Below the pieces are notes generated by a model. It was not told the DNA's origin, did not search any database, and saw only the letters and a list, made by a program, of their open reading frames with translations. 64,000 bases of DNA. Source: Flavimarina sp. Hel_I_48 (lineage in GTDB: Bacteria; Bacteroidota; Bacteroidia; Flavobacteriales; Flavobacteriaceae). Below are positions 48,035 through 61,660 of the stretch, piece by piece (position 1 is the stretch's first letter; every line of letters begins with the position of its first letter). The position numbers were made by a program, and so were the translations under genes. The DNA lies in the NCBI RefSeq assembly GCF_000733945.1, contig NZ_JPOL01000002.1, forward strand, positions 816,001-880,000. The letters are read 5' to 3'.

Positions 48035-49789
48035 TTATTCCGGTTTTGCATTATTGGCAGCAGTTGCATATAAACCTATCATAGCACCGGTAAATCCGCC
48101 AGCGACGTTAGTGGAAAGAATATCTCCGGAAACTGTTCCTCCAAGATTTTTATATTCTTCACCGTCTAATGAATAACTAAATTCATAATTATCACCCATG
48201 GCCTGAACTTTGAGTTCAATAGGATTATCAAGATCTATCTTAGTACTCGCAATAATTGTGGACTCCCCGTTTTCGGTTCTCTCGAGTAGCACATAATAAT
48301 CCTTTTCCTTTTTGGTAATTCCAAAAGTGTAATTGAAACGTTCATTCTGGTAACAGGTGATCCCGGCTAAATCGTTATTAGACTTAGGCCTGTATTCCAT
48401 AGTTGTAGTAAAGGTGAACGCTTTATGCATCTGGCGGTAAAATAAGGTAGAAGTTGGTGCCAGTTCATTGATGTGAGTTTCAAAAGCATTCAGCTGAAGA
48501 CCGTTTTTAGCCTTTTTCATAAAAGCTTCCCTGGGACCTCTAAGCCCCTCCCACCTGTAATCCAGTGTGTCGGCCTTAAAATCTTCGGAAAAAGTAAAGT
48601 TTCCATTGGGAAAGTATCCCTTTTGACCAGTTTTATTTTCAACCCCTTCAGGCATATATAATTTGGGCTTCATAGGAACCAACCCATTTTCAAAAACCGG
48701 AAATTTACCAGACCAGTCCACCGGTAAAACAAAAGTTTCCCTTCCTGTATTTACACGCCCGGCTTCGTTGGGACGAACCCCTAAAAACACGCCGTAATAT
48801 TGATCGTTTGGACCTTTAACCAAATCAGCGTGACCAGCCCAATCAACCATATTTTCCCGATCTTTCGGGAAATAACGTTGTGTAAGGATGGGATTGCTAG
48901 GAGCTGGTTCAAAAGGGCCTGTTGGGTTTTCGCTCACAAAGACCACTTCACTATGCCAGCCACCGGTACCACCTTCAGCGCACATTAGATAATATAAACC
49001 GTCTTTTTTGTATAAATGCGGAGCCTCAATCCAGATTGGTTTTTCTGAAATATCCACACCACCGTTCACTATCATCTTATCAGTACCTTCAATTACCTGA
49101 TCGTTTTCCACATCATATTCCCATATTTTGATAACTCTGTGTCCCTGGTACAATTCTTTACCTTCATCTGGAGCATCGTTATGAACCACATATGCCTTAC
49201 CGTCATCGTCAAAGAAAATAGATGGATCGATTCCATCAAAATTCAATTTATAAGGTTCGCTCCAACCCTGTTTGGGATCTTTGGTTTTAACGATGATATT
49301 ACCAGATCCACCTGCAAAAGCAGTAGTAATCATATAAAACGTATCGTTATTCTCGTTATAGGTAATACCCGGCGCATAAACTCCCTGGCTTATTCCGGTA
49401 TCGTGTACATCTATCTGCGATGGCCTATCCAGTACATGACCTAACTGTGTCCAGTTTACCAGATCGTTAGAATGAAAAATGGGCACCCCGGGAAACATGG
49501 CAAAAGAGGAGCAAACTAAATAATAATCATCGCCCTTGCGTGTAATTGCCGGGTCAGGATACCATCCCTGAAGAATAGGATTGTAAAATTCATTTTCTTC
49601 CAGAGGATTGTTATTATAAACCTCATCCTCACCGGTATAGGTTACACTTATAAAAATAGGATCATTGGTAGGTTTTGCTGGTTTTTCATCGTTAGTACTA
49701 TTTGCGACAGAAAATGATATAAGCACGAGACTTAGCAATACCAAGGCTGGACTATATTTTTTAAAGGAAAATTTTAATTTGTTCTTCAT
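48035..49789 (-). CDS. GH43 family beta-xylosidase/alpha-L-arabinofuranosidase
   Basis: This 584-residue enzyme has a signal peptide (ALVLLSLVLISFSVAN). The five-bladed propeller's catalytic triad is visible: base Asp79 in WYPDPAI, pKa-setting Asp188 in DGIDPSIFFDDDG, and acid Glu255 in IEAPHLY. A C-terminal beta-sandwich domain (about 385-584, FSEDFKADTLDYRWEGL) is typical of xylosidase subfamilies. Substrate could be xylo-oligosaccharide or arabinofuranose side chains. It is 32 bases before the GH97 start. Confidence 0.87.
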   Translation of the reverse strand: MKNKLKFSFKKYSPALVLLSLVLISFSVANSTNDEKPAKPTNDPIFISVTYTGEDEVYNNNPLEENEFYNPILQGWYPDPAITRKGDDYYLVCSSFAMFPGVPIFHSNDLVNWTQLGHVLDRPSQIDVHDTGISQGVYAPGITYNENNDTFYMITTAFAGGSGNIIVKTKDPKQGWSEPYKLNFDGIDPSIFFDDDGKAYVVHNDAPDEGKELYQGHRVIKIWEYDVENDQVIEGTDKMIVNGGVDISEKPIWIEAPHLYKKDGLYYLMCAEGGTGGWHSEVVFVSENPTGPFEPAPSNPILTQRYFPKDRENMVDWAGHADLVKGPNDQYYGVFLGVRPNEAGRVNTGRETFVLPVDWSGKFPVFENGLVPMKPKLYMPEGVENKTGQKGYFPNGNFTFSEDFKADTLDYRWEGLRGPREAFMKKAKNGLQLNAFETHINELAPTSTLFYRQMHKAFTFTTTMEYRPKSNNDLAGITCYQNERFNYTFGITKKEKDYYVLLERTENGESTIIASTKIDLDNPIELKVQAMGDNYEFSYSLDGEEYKNLGGTVSGDILSTNVAGGFTGAMIGLYATAANNAKPE

Positions 49790-49983
49790 AGAATTCTTAT
49801 TACTTGGTTCTGAAATAGGTGATTGTAGTTTTATATGTTATTTAAATAGGAGTTGTGTATATTGTTTTAAACATCTTCTCCAGGTTAACCATTCATGCTG
49901 GGTTTTGGGTGATTCGTAAAAGATATAATCGATGTTTTGCTTCTTAAGCATAGCTATGAATTTACCAACCGATAGTTATAGTA

Positions 49984-52695
<2,712 letters not shown>

Positions 52696-52734
52696 TTAGC
52701 TGCTTAAGTATCCTGAATGTAGAATAGTTGCAAA

Positions 52735-54033
52735 TCAATTTTCAGGTGTGATTATTTGATAGTTACCGCTCAGATGCATCAAGCTGAATAAATATAAAAA
52801 CCCATCAAAATAAGGGTCAAAATAACCATCATCATATGGTTCCAATTTTGCATTCCAGACCTCATCCACAAATTTCCACCCCTTAGGATGTGTTGCCATC
52901 AATGACGCTGAACCAAGGGTAGAAACCAGACCAAGGGAATGTCGTAGTTTTTCATACCCTCCTGCAGAAAGTATCCAACTTGGTGTACTACCATCAATGT
53001 TATATTGATCTACATATGTTTTAAGTCCCTCACAAAAGAAAAAATCCTGAATACGGTTTGCATACTTCTGTTGCCACTGCCTATCTTTTGCGTACCAGCT
53101 ATAATCCATAGCAATATTCATAGGAACGCGCCAGGAATCGTATCTAAATGCATCTCCCATTTTTCCACGGCTATGAGGTTCACCGCTAAATTCAGCATAA
53201 TCTGGGGTAAGTGCTGTTTTAGGATGCGTTGTGCGATGCAGGAACGCACGTGCAGTATCTGCAGCGGCCTGGTAAAATTTCTCATGGCCATCCTTTGCAT
53301 AAGCAGACCAGATCTCAAAAAAAGCAGGTACGTGGTATGAAGGATCTGTCCAATCATAACCACCCTCATGGGGTACGAAGGTAATTTGCACATGTTCTGT
53401 ATTTAAAACATTTTTGACCCCTTCCGTTCCATTTTTACGCCACATCGCGTCCAAAATCCTCCGCGCTTCTGCGTAATAATTGATGTTTGTTTTATTGCCC
53501 CAGCGGTTTGAAGCAAAAAGTAAGGAGGTTATAAAATACAATTCCCCATCAGAGGCAGATCCATCAGAATTTTTGATTCCGGTTTTAGGGTCTACGCTCC
53601 AGGCAAAATAACCCGAACTGGGCCCTTCCTGATGTTGCATATATTTTACCGTCCACCTCCATAACCTATCAAAGACTTCTTTTTTATCAAGCTGCACCGC
53701 TACCATCAATCCATAGGACAAACCTTCTGTGCGTGCGTCCTTGTTTTTTAAATCTGATACATACGCTAAAGAATCCTCGACCTCAAAGTAAACACGGTCT
53801 GGACCTTCAAAAAGATCGTACCAGGCCTTTTCTAATTTTTCATCTATCGCTTCCTGGGAATAACCAGCCTCCAGAAAAAGATTTCTATAAGCTTTTGAAT
53901 TGGCAGCACCTTCCGTCCACGGTTTCATTTTTCCGCGGTCATCCTTTACTGAAACGTCACAATCCTGAGCATACACATTGATAGTGAGACAGATCAATAC
54001 TTGAAATAGTGTAAATAGTAAAATTTTATGCAT
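52735..54033 (-). CDS. GH8 reducing-end xylose-releasing exo-oligoxylanase-type enzyme
   Basis: This 432-residue enzyme has an N-terminal signal peptide. The (alpha/alpha)6 barrel motifs are TEGLSYGLMVAV with the general acid Glu103, SDGSASDGELYF, YHVPAFFEIWSAYAK and FRYDSWRVPMN with the catalytic base Asp299. The sequence fits the reducing-end exo-oligoxylanase type better than chitosanase or cellulase types. It would trim xylo-oligosaccharides after GH10 action. It is 66 bases from the esterase gene. Confidence 0.85.
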   Translation of the reverse strand: MHKILLFTLFQVLICLTINVYAQDCDVSVKDDRGKMKPWTEGAANSKAYRNLFLEAGYSQEAIDEKLEKAWYDLFEGPDRVYFEVEDSLAYVSDLKNKDARTEGLSYGLMVAVQLDKKEVFDRLWRWTVKYMQHQEGPSSGYFAWSVDPKTGIKNSDGSASDGELYFITSLLFASNRWGNKTNINYYAEARRILDAMWRKNGTEGVKNVLNTEHVQITFVPHEGGYDWTDPSYHVPAFFEIWSAYAKDGHEKFYQAAADTARAFLHRTTHPKTALTPDYAEFSGEPHSRGKMGDAFRYDSWRVPMNIAMDYSWYAKDRQWQQKYANRIQDFFFCEGLKTYVDQYNIDGSTPSWILSAGGYEKLRHSLGLVSTLGSASLMATHPKGWKFVDEVWNAKLEPYDDGYFDPYFDGFLYLFSLMHLSGNYQIITPEN

Positions 54034-54086
54034 ATGAGTTCCTTTATTTATACAGGTATTAAATAGTTTTTTTGCTTGTAATTGGA

Positions 54087-56591
54087 TTATGAATTTTTGA
54101 GTATTGTAAGATTATACTTGCCCCCGGGTGAGGTTTGTAAATCATATTCATATACTTCTTGTACCGCATCAATTTTTAAATGGGCACCTTCAGATATAAG
54201 CGGCAGTTTAATTTCGGGAACACTATAAAATTCATTTTTATTTACACCTTCCGCTTTCATCAACCCCTCCCCCTGCATTGGCCAATAGGAACGTATTCTG
54301 CAATTTCCGCCCAAATTTGAATTGATATTAATTTGAGCTTGATTTTCCTGCCATTCTAAGCTCACCTCAAAACCTCCACGTGCCCTAAGTCCCGATATAC
54401 TCCCTTTTTCCCAATCAGTAGGAAGTGCCGGAAGCAAATGAATAGCACCATCGTGACTTTGCATAAGCATTTCTGCGATCCCCGCGGTACATCCAAAATT
54501 GCCGTCAATTTGAAATGGCGGGTGTGCATCAAACAGGTTGGGATATGTACCTCCCTGCTCACTAAAGCCCTGTCCGTTAGAAGGGCTCAGTTGATCTTTA
54601 ATCAATTTGAGTGCGTGGTTTCCATCGAGTAGCCTGGCCCATAAATTTACTTTCCAGCCCATAGACCAACCGGTAGATTCGTCCCCTCTTGCTATTAAAG
54701 ATGTTCTTGCCGCCTGAAACAATCCTGGATTGCGGTAGGGAGATATCTGATTAGAAGGATAAAGGCCATAAAGATGAGAAACGTGCCGGTGTTTTGAATT
54801 CTGATCGTCCCAATCTTTAATCCATTCCTGTAATTGGCCCCAACTGCCAATTTGCATAGGAGGTAGTTGATTTAGTTTCTGTTTCAATTGAGTTATAAAA
54901 ACATCATCATCATTCAATAATTGGGCAGCATAAGCAGTTTTTGAAAACAAATCGAAGATTAGCTGGTTGTCCATCGTGGTACCGTAGGTAAGAGAGGATT
55001 CAGGATGAATCGTAGGTGCATGTTCAGGGGAAATCGAAGGAGATACTACCAACCAGTTCTGGTCAGGCTCATGTATCATAAAATCCAAATAGAATTTTGA
55101 AGCTTCTTTAGCTATGGGGTAAACGGATTTTAAAAATTCCTTATCTCCAGAAAAATCGTATTTATCGAATAAATGCTGGGTCAACCACGCTCCACCCATA
55201 GGCCACATACCCCAGTAAGACCCATCTATAGCTCCTGTTATTCTCCATATATCTGTATTGTGGTGCATCATCCATCCATCAGCACCGTACATATCTTTTG
55301 CAGTTTTTTTACCTGCTTGGGACAGGTCTTTCAACATACTGATCAGCGGCTCATTAAACTCACTTAAATTTGTAATTTCCGAAGGCCAGTAATTCATTTC
55401 CGTATTAATGTTTACGGTATATTTACTATCCCAGGGTGGCGTTAACTGATCATTCCAGATACCTTGCAAGTTGGCAGGTTGTGATCCTGGCCGCGAAGAT
55501 GATATTAAAAGATAGCGGCCAAACTGGAAGTAAAGAGCGACCAATGCTGGGTCATTACCCGTCTTGAAATTTTTTATTCTTTCATCCGTTGGTAAATTTG
55601 ATGCCTCACTCGTACCTAAATTGAACGCCACTCTATTGAAATAGGTCTTATGATCTTCACAATGCTTGCGATATAGGTCCTCAATTTTATCACCATTTAA
55701 AGCATCAAGATAACCTGCTGCTTTTTCACTTTCATCTAGGCTCAAATCCTTATAATTATTAAAGTTGGAAGCTATAGAAATATATAATGTTGCGCGAGTT
55801 GCATTATGTATTTGTAACGTATTTTTCTCCTTTTGGATTTTTCCCCCGTCAACCTTCACCTTGGCAATTGTTTGAAATTCCACTTCACCAGGAATGCCCT
55901 CAAAGTCGCTTGTTTTGCCATGGGATTTTATTTCATCATTTTCAGAAACAGATACAACAGCACCGTTTTGAGAATCCATAGAAGCAGTAAAGTTTAAGGC
56001 ACCTGGCTTGTCAACCGTCATTTGTACTACAATAACCTGATCAGGATATGAAACAAAAACCTGCGTTTGATAGCCTACATTTCCTACACTAAACCGTGAC
56101 CTGGTAACGGCGTTTTCAAGATCTAATTCCCTGTAATAATTACTATACTTTTCATTATCCGGAAATGATAATTTAATATTGCCCAAAGACTGATAAGGAG
56201 ACCCTTGAGAAGTTTTGCTTATGAAATTTTCATTAATCAATTCCTGAGCCTCTGTACTTTTGCTCTCGAATAAAAGCTGCTGCACTTCCCTAAGATGCGC
56301 CCTAGCCAAAGGATTATCATTTCTGTTAGGAGATCCTGCCCAGACGGTATTCTCGTTGAGTTGAATTATTTCTTCCCTGGGATCACCATAAACCATTGCA
56401 CCCAAGCGTCCATTTCCTAAAGGAAGGGCTTCTACCCAAGTAGTCGCAGGCTCATCGTACCAGAGTTTTAATTGGGTATTTTGCTGACTGTAACTACTGC
56501 AATACGGCAAGAATAATAGCAGTACCGGCAACCCGAAAAACCCGGGATTAAAAAAATTCCAACTTTGAAGATTGATCTTACTTACTTTCAT
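54087..56591 (-). CDS. GH95 family glycosidase (alpha-L-fucosidase/alpha-L-galactosidase type)
   Basis: This 834-residue enzyme has a hydrophobic signal region ([16 protein letters not shown]). The N-terminal beta-sandwich has [16 protein letters not shown] and [12 protein letters not shown]. The helical barrel has [12 protein letters not shown] and [12 protein letters not shown] with the conserved Asn and Asp. [14 protein letters not shown] and [14 protein letters not shown] are GH95 signatures. In xylan loci of Bacteroides, GH95 members remove alpha-L-galactose from complex xylans; that is the better guess here than fucose. It is first in the minus-strand operon. Confidence 0.88.
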   Translation of the reverse strand: MKVSKINLQSWNFFNPGFFGLPVLLLFLPYCSSYSQQNTQLKLWYDEPATTWVEALPLGNGRLGAMVYGDPREEIIQLNENTVWAGSPNRNDNPLARAHLREVQQLLFESKSTEAQELINENFISKTSQGSPYQSLGNIKLSFPDNEKYSNYYRELDLENAVTRSRFSVGNVGYQTQVFVSYPDQVIVVQMTVDKPGALNFTASMDSQNGAVVSVSENDEIKSHGKTSDFEGIPGEVEFQTIAKVKVDGGKIQKEKNTLQIHNATRATLYISIASNFNNYKDLSLDESEKAAGYLDALNGDKIEDLYRKHCEDHKTYFNRVAFNLGTSEASNLPTDERIKNFKTGNDPALVALYFQFGRYLLISSSRPGSQPANLQGIWNDQLTPPWDSKYTVNINTEMNYWPSEITNLSEFNEPLISMLKDLSQAGKKTAKDMYGADGWMMHHNTDIWRITGAIDGSYWGMWPMGGAWLTQHLFDKYDFSGDKEFLKSVYPIAKEASKFYLDFMIHEPDQNWLVVSPSISPEHAPTIHPESSLTYGTTMDNQLIFDLFSKTAYAAQLLNDDDVFITQLKQKLNQLPPMQIGSWGQLQEWIKDWDDQNSKHRHVSHLYGLYPSNQISPYRNPGLFQAARTSLIARGDESTGWSMGWKVNLWARLLDGNHALKLIKDQLSPSNGQGFSEQGGTYPNLFDAHPPFQIDGNFGCTAGIAEMLMQSHDGAIHLLPALPTDWEKGSISGLRARGGFEVSLEWQENQAQININSNLGGNCRIRSYWPMQGEGLMKAEGVNKNEFYSVPEIKLPLISEGAHLKIDAVQEVYEYDLQTSPGGKYNLTILKNS

Positions 56592-57208
56592 GAATTCATT
56601 TTATAAAAACTGATACAATCGCTTAGCATTTAAACATTATAATATCTAAAAACACTCGTCTTCTAAGGAATATCTTCTTAACAATTTTAAAATTCACTTT
56701 TCTAGCCCGTTGCTAAAACGATTGAGAAGAACAACAAAAACCTTTATTGATTATAGAGATTATAGTAACATTATCGCTTGTATTCGTAGGCCAAAAAATA
56801 TTTTTACTACTATACCTAATGAAAATATTCGTTTGGGGAACTTCAAAAAAAATAAAATGCCAAATCTTCAAATTACTCATATTGAGTGTTTTATTTAAGT
56901 AATTTTTAAAATTCCCTGCAATTAATCATGTAGAACTTATGAAATGTAATATAAACACTTAAATAAAATTAAATATACTAAATTTATTCAACTTTTATCT
57001 TATTTTTATACAAAAGTGAAAAAAGCTACAGCGCACAATAGGATAAAGGAGTAACACTATCTATGTTAAAATTCATTATCTTTAAGTTGACTCACTATCA
57101 GTAAAATTCTGTAGCTAAATATAAAAGGACACTATTGGCTCAGTTTTATTGAGCCCTGTAATTTTTTATCCCCCCTATACATATTTATAATTCCAATAAC
57201 CCATTCTT
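56592..57208. other. Divergent intergenic region between GH95 and the hybrid regulator
   Basis: About 617 very AT-rich bases. This is the probable control region of the locus. No strong TAnnTTTG box could be fixed with proper position for either gene, consistent with activator-dependent promoters. No repeat seen by eye. Confidence 0.5.
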
Positions 57209-60200
57209 TTGAAGAGACTTATAATTGTATTGCTCCTATGTTTATGCCCAAAAATCTATTCTCAGAATGGAAGGATTTTCTCGGCTGATTCTGAGCTGTC
57301 TAGCAGTCTTATAAACGATATTCATCCAGATCATAAGGGCTTTATCTGGATTGCAACGGAAGATGGTCTTAATAGATATGACGGTGCAAAATTTATCAAC
57401 TATAAACATGATAAAAAAGATAGCACCTCTATTTTAAACAACTACGTAAAAACCATTTTTGAGGATAGCGATAAGAACCTTTACTTCGGTTTTTTTAACG
57501 GTTTGCAAATTTACAACCGTGGTACAGATAGCTTTAAACAGATTTCACTTTCACTTGGTGAAAATGATGCCTATGATGCACACGTCAGAAGTATCATTCA
57601 AAGGCAAAATGGGGATATTTTAATAGGCACTTCGGGACAAGGTATTTTTATTTTAAGGGAAAATGATGAAGGAATATTTAGTGAAAGTTTACTTAACTTG
57701 ATACCAACTGCCTTTATAGATCAGATTTTTGAGGATAGTTCAAATAATTTATGGTTTTTATCACCGCAAAATGGCTTGTTTTGTTTAAACGAAAAAAGCG
57801 GTAAGGTTTCTACTTATTTTAACGATTCTAATATCAGGGCTTCTGTTTCGGTTATGGGGGAAGATGCTGTGGGCAACCTATATGTAGGTAGCTACAATCA
57901 GGGCCTTTTTAAATTTAATGCTAAAGAAAGCTCTTTTACACGTATACCAAATACAAAAGGTATTGCCATTCATTCGCTGTTTTTAGACTCCAACAAAGAT
58001 TTACTCGTTGGGACAGATGGTGATGGGCTATTTAAATTTGATCCTCGAATATCCGAACTCGAGCCAAATCAAATTACCGCATCCACCTTCGATTTCTCAA
58101 AATCAAAAGTTCATGCTATTGAAGAAGATAAGAACAAAAATATATGGTTAGGTCTTTACCAGAAGGGGGTGACCTTTGTCCCAAACAAAATCAATGATTT
58201 CAATTACATCGGTTATCGCTCCAATTCCCTTGATATGATTGGATCGAATTGTGTGATGGCAGTACTTAAAGATTCTGAAGGTATTCTGTGGGTAGGTACA
58301 GATGGTGATGGGCTTTATAGCATTTCCCCATCTAATGAAGTTCTAAATCATTATAAGGATCAAAATTATTTGAGCAAAAAATTCAATACCGTTGTTACTA
58401 TTTTTGAAGATAGTAACAAGGATTTATGGATAGGGACTTATTTAAATGGTCTCATGAAAATAGATCGTAAGACATTAAAGCCAGAATTTATAGATAGTCT
58501 AACTGATGAGGATTCAAATCCTGTTAGAAATATATACAGTATTGTTGAAGATGATAACAAAATGCTGTGGTTGGGATCATTGGGGTCTGGTTTGTTCCGA
58601 TTAAATCTAGCTGATAATTCTATTGAAGCTTTTAATGTTTCAATCGCAGACCAACCGAAAGGCCCTGCGTTTTTTAATAATAAATGGATCAATGACCTTC
58701 TGATCGATGAATCTATAAATAGCTTATATATTGCCAGTTATGATGGCATAAGTCGTTTTAATCTTAAGGATAAAAGGTTTGATACTTTTCCAGATGGTAT
58801 CAATAAATTTCATGGTCAGATTATATATACATTACACAAGGATGATGACGGTGTTTTATGGGCTGGAAGTGCAAATGGGCTTGTAACCATTAATGATCAA
58901 ATGAAAGAATTAAAAAGATATACCATTGATGATGGTTTGCCCAGCAACACTATCTGTTCTATTGAAGAAGACAAAAACAATAATTTATGGATAAGCACAA
59001 ATCACGGCATATCAGAATTTAATCTTGATAGACAAAACTTCCTAAACTATTACTTTAACGATGGCCTGCAGGGAAATGAGTTCAGCAAAAATGCATCGTA
59101 TTTGTATAAAGAAGAACAATTGTTTTTTGGCGGAATGAATGGTATAACGTATTTCGATCCCTCTGAAATTGTAGATAAGGTAAGAATTCCTGAAATATTA
59201 ATAACCGATATCTATTTGCAGAACAAACCTATTCTTAAAGGCTCAAAATCTGGAAGTTTCAATATAGCTGATAAGGCCATAGTTGATGCAGATACTATTC
59301 AATTATCGTATAAGGATAATTCATTTAGTGTGGAACTTTCTTCTTTAGAGTATGGCAATCCAAAGCGCGTCTCCTATTCTTATTCCTTAAATAACAGCTC
59401 CTGGATAAATCTGCCACAAGGTGTCAATACTCTAGCTTTTGAAAACCTGAAGGCAAATACCTATAACTTTAAATTAAGGGCTAAAGACTATGAAAAATAC
59501 TCCGAAATAAAACAATTCACCGTAATAATCCATCCACTATGGTACTTAACTACAACCGCATTAATTGCCTATTTTCTTATATTCTTACTTTTTACTTTCC
59601 TATTGGTTTATGAGTTGAGGCAAAGACAAAAAAGAAGAAATGAACTTAGGGAACTGTCAAAATCCAAACAGATCAATGAAGCCAAACTCCAATTTTTAAC
59701 CAATATATCCCATGATATTAGAACTCCCTTAACCCTTATATTCAATCCATTAAAAAAACTTATAAAAGAAGATCATAGCGCGGCCCATCAAAAATCTTAC
59801 AAAACAATTTTCAGGAATACAGACCGTATTTTACAACTTACCAATCAGCTACTCGATATTCGTAAAATAGACGATGGCCATCTGGACCTCAAATTTGAAA
59901 AAATCGAGTTGATCGCATATATTCAAAATATCTGCTTGCTTTTTGAAGATCAAATAGATGCCAAGAAAATTCAGTTTGACTTTAAGCATAAGATGCCTAT
60001 TTTATTTGTTTGGATTGATCCCAACTACTTTGATAAAATTATTCAAAACCTGCTCGCCAATGCAATGAAATTTGTGGAAAAAGGAGGTAAAGTAGAACTT
60101 ATTCTCACCCTTACCAATGCTGAAAAATCAGAGTCTGACGAGTCTTATTTTCAAATAGAGGTTGTCGACGATGGTATTGGCTTAGAAAAAGGAATGGAAG

Positions 60201-61288
60201 ACCTGGTTTTTGACCGATTTTATCAGAATAAATCCTCTGCGCACCACCTACAAGGAACAGGTATAGGTTTGCACCTCACCCGCTCTATTGCAGAATTGCA
60301 TAAGGGCACAATATATGCTGAAAATAACAAAAATAATGAAGGAAGCAGGTTTGTCATCTGCATTCCTTTAAATTCAGCGCATTTAAATCTTGACAAAATA
60401 CAGACAAATGCTGATGAGCCTTACGTAAATGATGAAATTGACAAACCAAAGAAGGAAGAGCAAGTTGAACTTCATAGCGAAAGGGAATCCAATTACGCCA
60501 GCCAGAAGGTCTTAATTGTAGATGATGATAGTGAACTAAGAAATTTTTTAGAAAAGGATCTATCAACCATATTTAATGTCATCGTTGCAAAAGATGGTAA
60601 AGAAGCGCTTGATCTCGCTTTAAAACAGCAACCAGATCTTATTATAAGTGACATTATGATGCCTGTCATGGATGGCATGCAATTGTGCCGTAAAATTAAG
60701 AAGAACATCAATATCAATCATACCCCAATAATTTTGCTTACTGCGAAAACTAGTAAGGATAATTATCTTGAAAGTTTGAATCTTGGTGCAGACGCCTACA
60801 TTCCCAAACCATTTGATATTAAAATCCTCAAGAGGACAGCCATCAATTTAATAGATAACAGAAAACTATTAAAAAACAATTATGATGGCAGTCAATTGCA
60901 AGAAGATAAAGTCAAACACGTAACGCTCAAATCTTCTGATGAAATCCTACTGGAAAAAATAATGGCATGCATTAATGAAAACTTCAATAATCCCGATTTA
61001 AATGTAGAAACCATTGCATCAACGGTGGGCATAAGCCGAGTGCATTTATATAGAAAACTTAAAGAATTGACGAACCAGTCAGCGAGTGATTTAATTAGAA
61101 ATATTAGGCTTAAGCAAGCAGCCAAATTATTATCATCAAAACAAATAAGTATTGCTGAGGTGGCCTATGCCGTGGGGTATTCTAACATGTCCACTTTCTC
61201 AACAAACTTCAAGAATCTTTATGGCATATCCCCAAAAAAATATCATATCGATAATTTACCTGAACATGATTCCAAGCGAGATACATAA
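57209..61288 (+). CDS. Hybrid two-component system regulator (HTCS) of the xylan locus
   Basis: This 1359-residue membrane sensor and transcription factor starts at TTG (57209; in-frame TAA at 57197-57199). A signal peptide (MKRLIIVLLLCLCPKIYSQ) is followed by periplasmic propeller repeats up to about 690 (repeated xxxLWxGTxGxGL units), a Y_Y_Y domain to about 770, and one membrane helix near 778-803. The kinase has HisKA ISHDIRTPLT with His835 and an ATPase domain. The receiver has VLIVDDDSEL and SDIMMPVMDG with phospho-acceptor Asp1148. A C-terminal AraC-type helix-turn-helix (VAYAVGYSNMSTFSTNFK) binds DNA. It would sense xylo-oligosaccharides and activate the flanking genes. Confidence 0.9.
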   Translation: MKRLIIVLLLCLCPKIYSQNGRIFSADSELSSSLINDIHPDHKGFIWIATEDGLNRYDGAKFINYKHDKKDSTSILNNYVKTIFEDSDKNLYFGFFNGLQIYNRGTDSFKQISLSLGENDAYDAHVRSIIQRQNGDILIGTSGQGIFILRENDEGIFSESLLNLIPTAFIDQIFEDSSNNLWFLSPQNGLFCLNEKSGKVSTYFNDSNIRASVSVMGEDAVGNLYVGSYNQGLFKFNAKESSFTRIPNTKGIAIHSLFLDSNKDLLVGTDGDGLFKFDPRISELEPNQITASTFDFSKSKVHAIEEDKNKNIWLGLYQKGVTFVPNKINDFNYIGYRSNSLDMIGSNCVMAVLKDSEGILWVGTDGDGLYSISPSNEVLNHYKDQNYLSKKFNTVVTIFEDSNKDLWIGTYLNGLMKIDRKTLKPEFIDSLTDEDSNPVRNIYSIVEDDNKMLWLGSLGSGLFRLNLADNSIEAFNVSIADQPKGPAFFNNKWINDLLIDESINSLYIASYDGISRFNLKDKRFDTFPDGINKFHGQIIYTLHKDDDGVLWAGSANGLVTINDQMKELKRYTIDDGLPSNTICSIEEDKNNNLWISTNHGISEFNLDRQNFLNYYFNDGLQGNEFSKNASYLYKEEQLFFGGMNGITYFDPSEIVDKVRIPEILITDIYLQNKPILKGSKSGSFNIADKAIVDADTIQLSYKDNSFSVELSSLEYGNPKRVSYSYSLNNSSWINLPQGVNTLAFENLKANTYNFKLRAKDYEKYSEIKQFTVIIHPLWYLTTTALIAYFLIFLLFTFLLVYELRQRQKRRNELRELSKSKQINEAKLQFLTNISHDIRTPLTLIFNPLKKLIKEDHSAAHQKSYKTIFRNTDRILQLTNQLLDIRKIDDGHLDLKFEKIELIAYIQNICLLFEDQIDAKKIQFDFKHKMPILFVWIDPNYFDKIIQNLLANAMKFVEKGGKVELILTLTNAEKSESDESYFQIEVVDDGIGLEKGMEDLVFDRFYQNKSSAHHLQGTGIGLHLTRSIAELHKGTIYAENNKNNEGSRFVICIPLNSAHLNLDKIQTNADEPYVNDEIDKPKKEEQVELHSERESNYASQKVLIVDDDSELRNFLEKDLSTIFNVIVAKDGKEALDLALKQQPDLIISDIMMPVMDGMQLCRKIKKNININHTPIILLTAKTSKDNYLESLNLGADAYIPKPFDIKILKRTAINLIDNRKLLKNNYDGSQLQEDKVKHVTLKSSDEILLEKIMACINENFNNPDLNVETIASTVGISRVHLYRKLKELTNQSASDLIRNIRLKQAAKLLSSKQISIAEVAYAVGYSNMSTFSTNFKNLYGISPKKYHIDNLPEHDSKRDT

Positions 61289-61660
61289 TCAGCACTTCCT
61301 TTATAATACGATTTTAAAGCGTTATCAATATCTGAAAATATCCTCAATTATATTTCCCTATTTTCTATAATTTATGTTGAGTATAATTGTTCAACCACAA
61401 AATATTTAATATCCATTTTGAAAAAAAATGAAATTTAAAATACTTGTTAAAGCCTCAGTTATCAGATATAAAAGTTTAATTATATCCAATGTAATCAATC
61501 TAGTAATCTGAATTATAAAAAAATAATAATGTTAGGTCATTATGTTGAAAGTATTCAAGAAGATATAATTTATTGAACTATTACGCGTTTGGGGCATCAC
61601 TCTTTAATTAAGAGTGTAAAAAATATGGATGGTAAGATGAAATTTTATAAAATATTAATT
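61289..61660. other. Intergenic region between the HTCS and GH10 genes
   Basis: About 370 AT-rich bases between convergent genes. The only structure seen is CACTCTT-TAATT-AAGAGTG at 61598-61616, a possible weak terminator for either side. Confidence 0.5.

Noticed and set aside
56710-56898. 62-codon plus-strand frame in the divergent region before the regulator
   Set aside because: Composition is like the surrounding AT-rich non-coding DNA, and nothing in the translation is recognisable.
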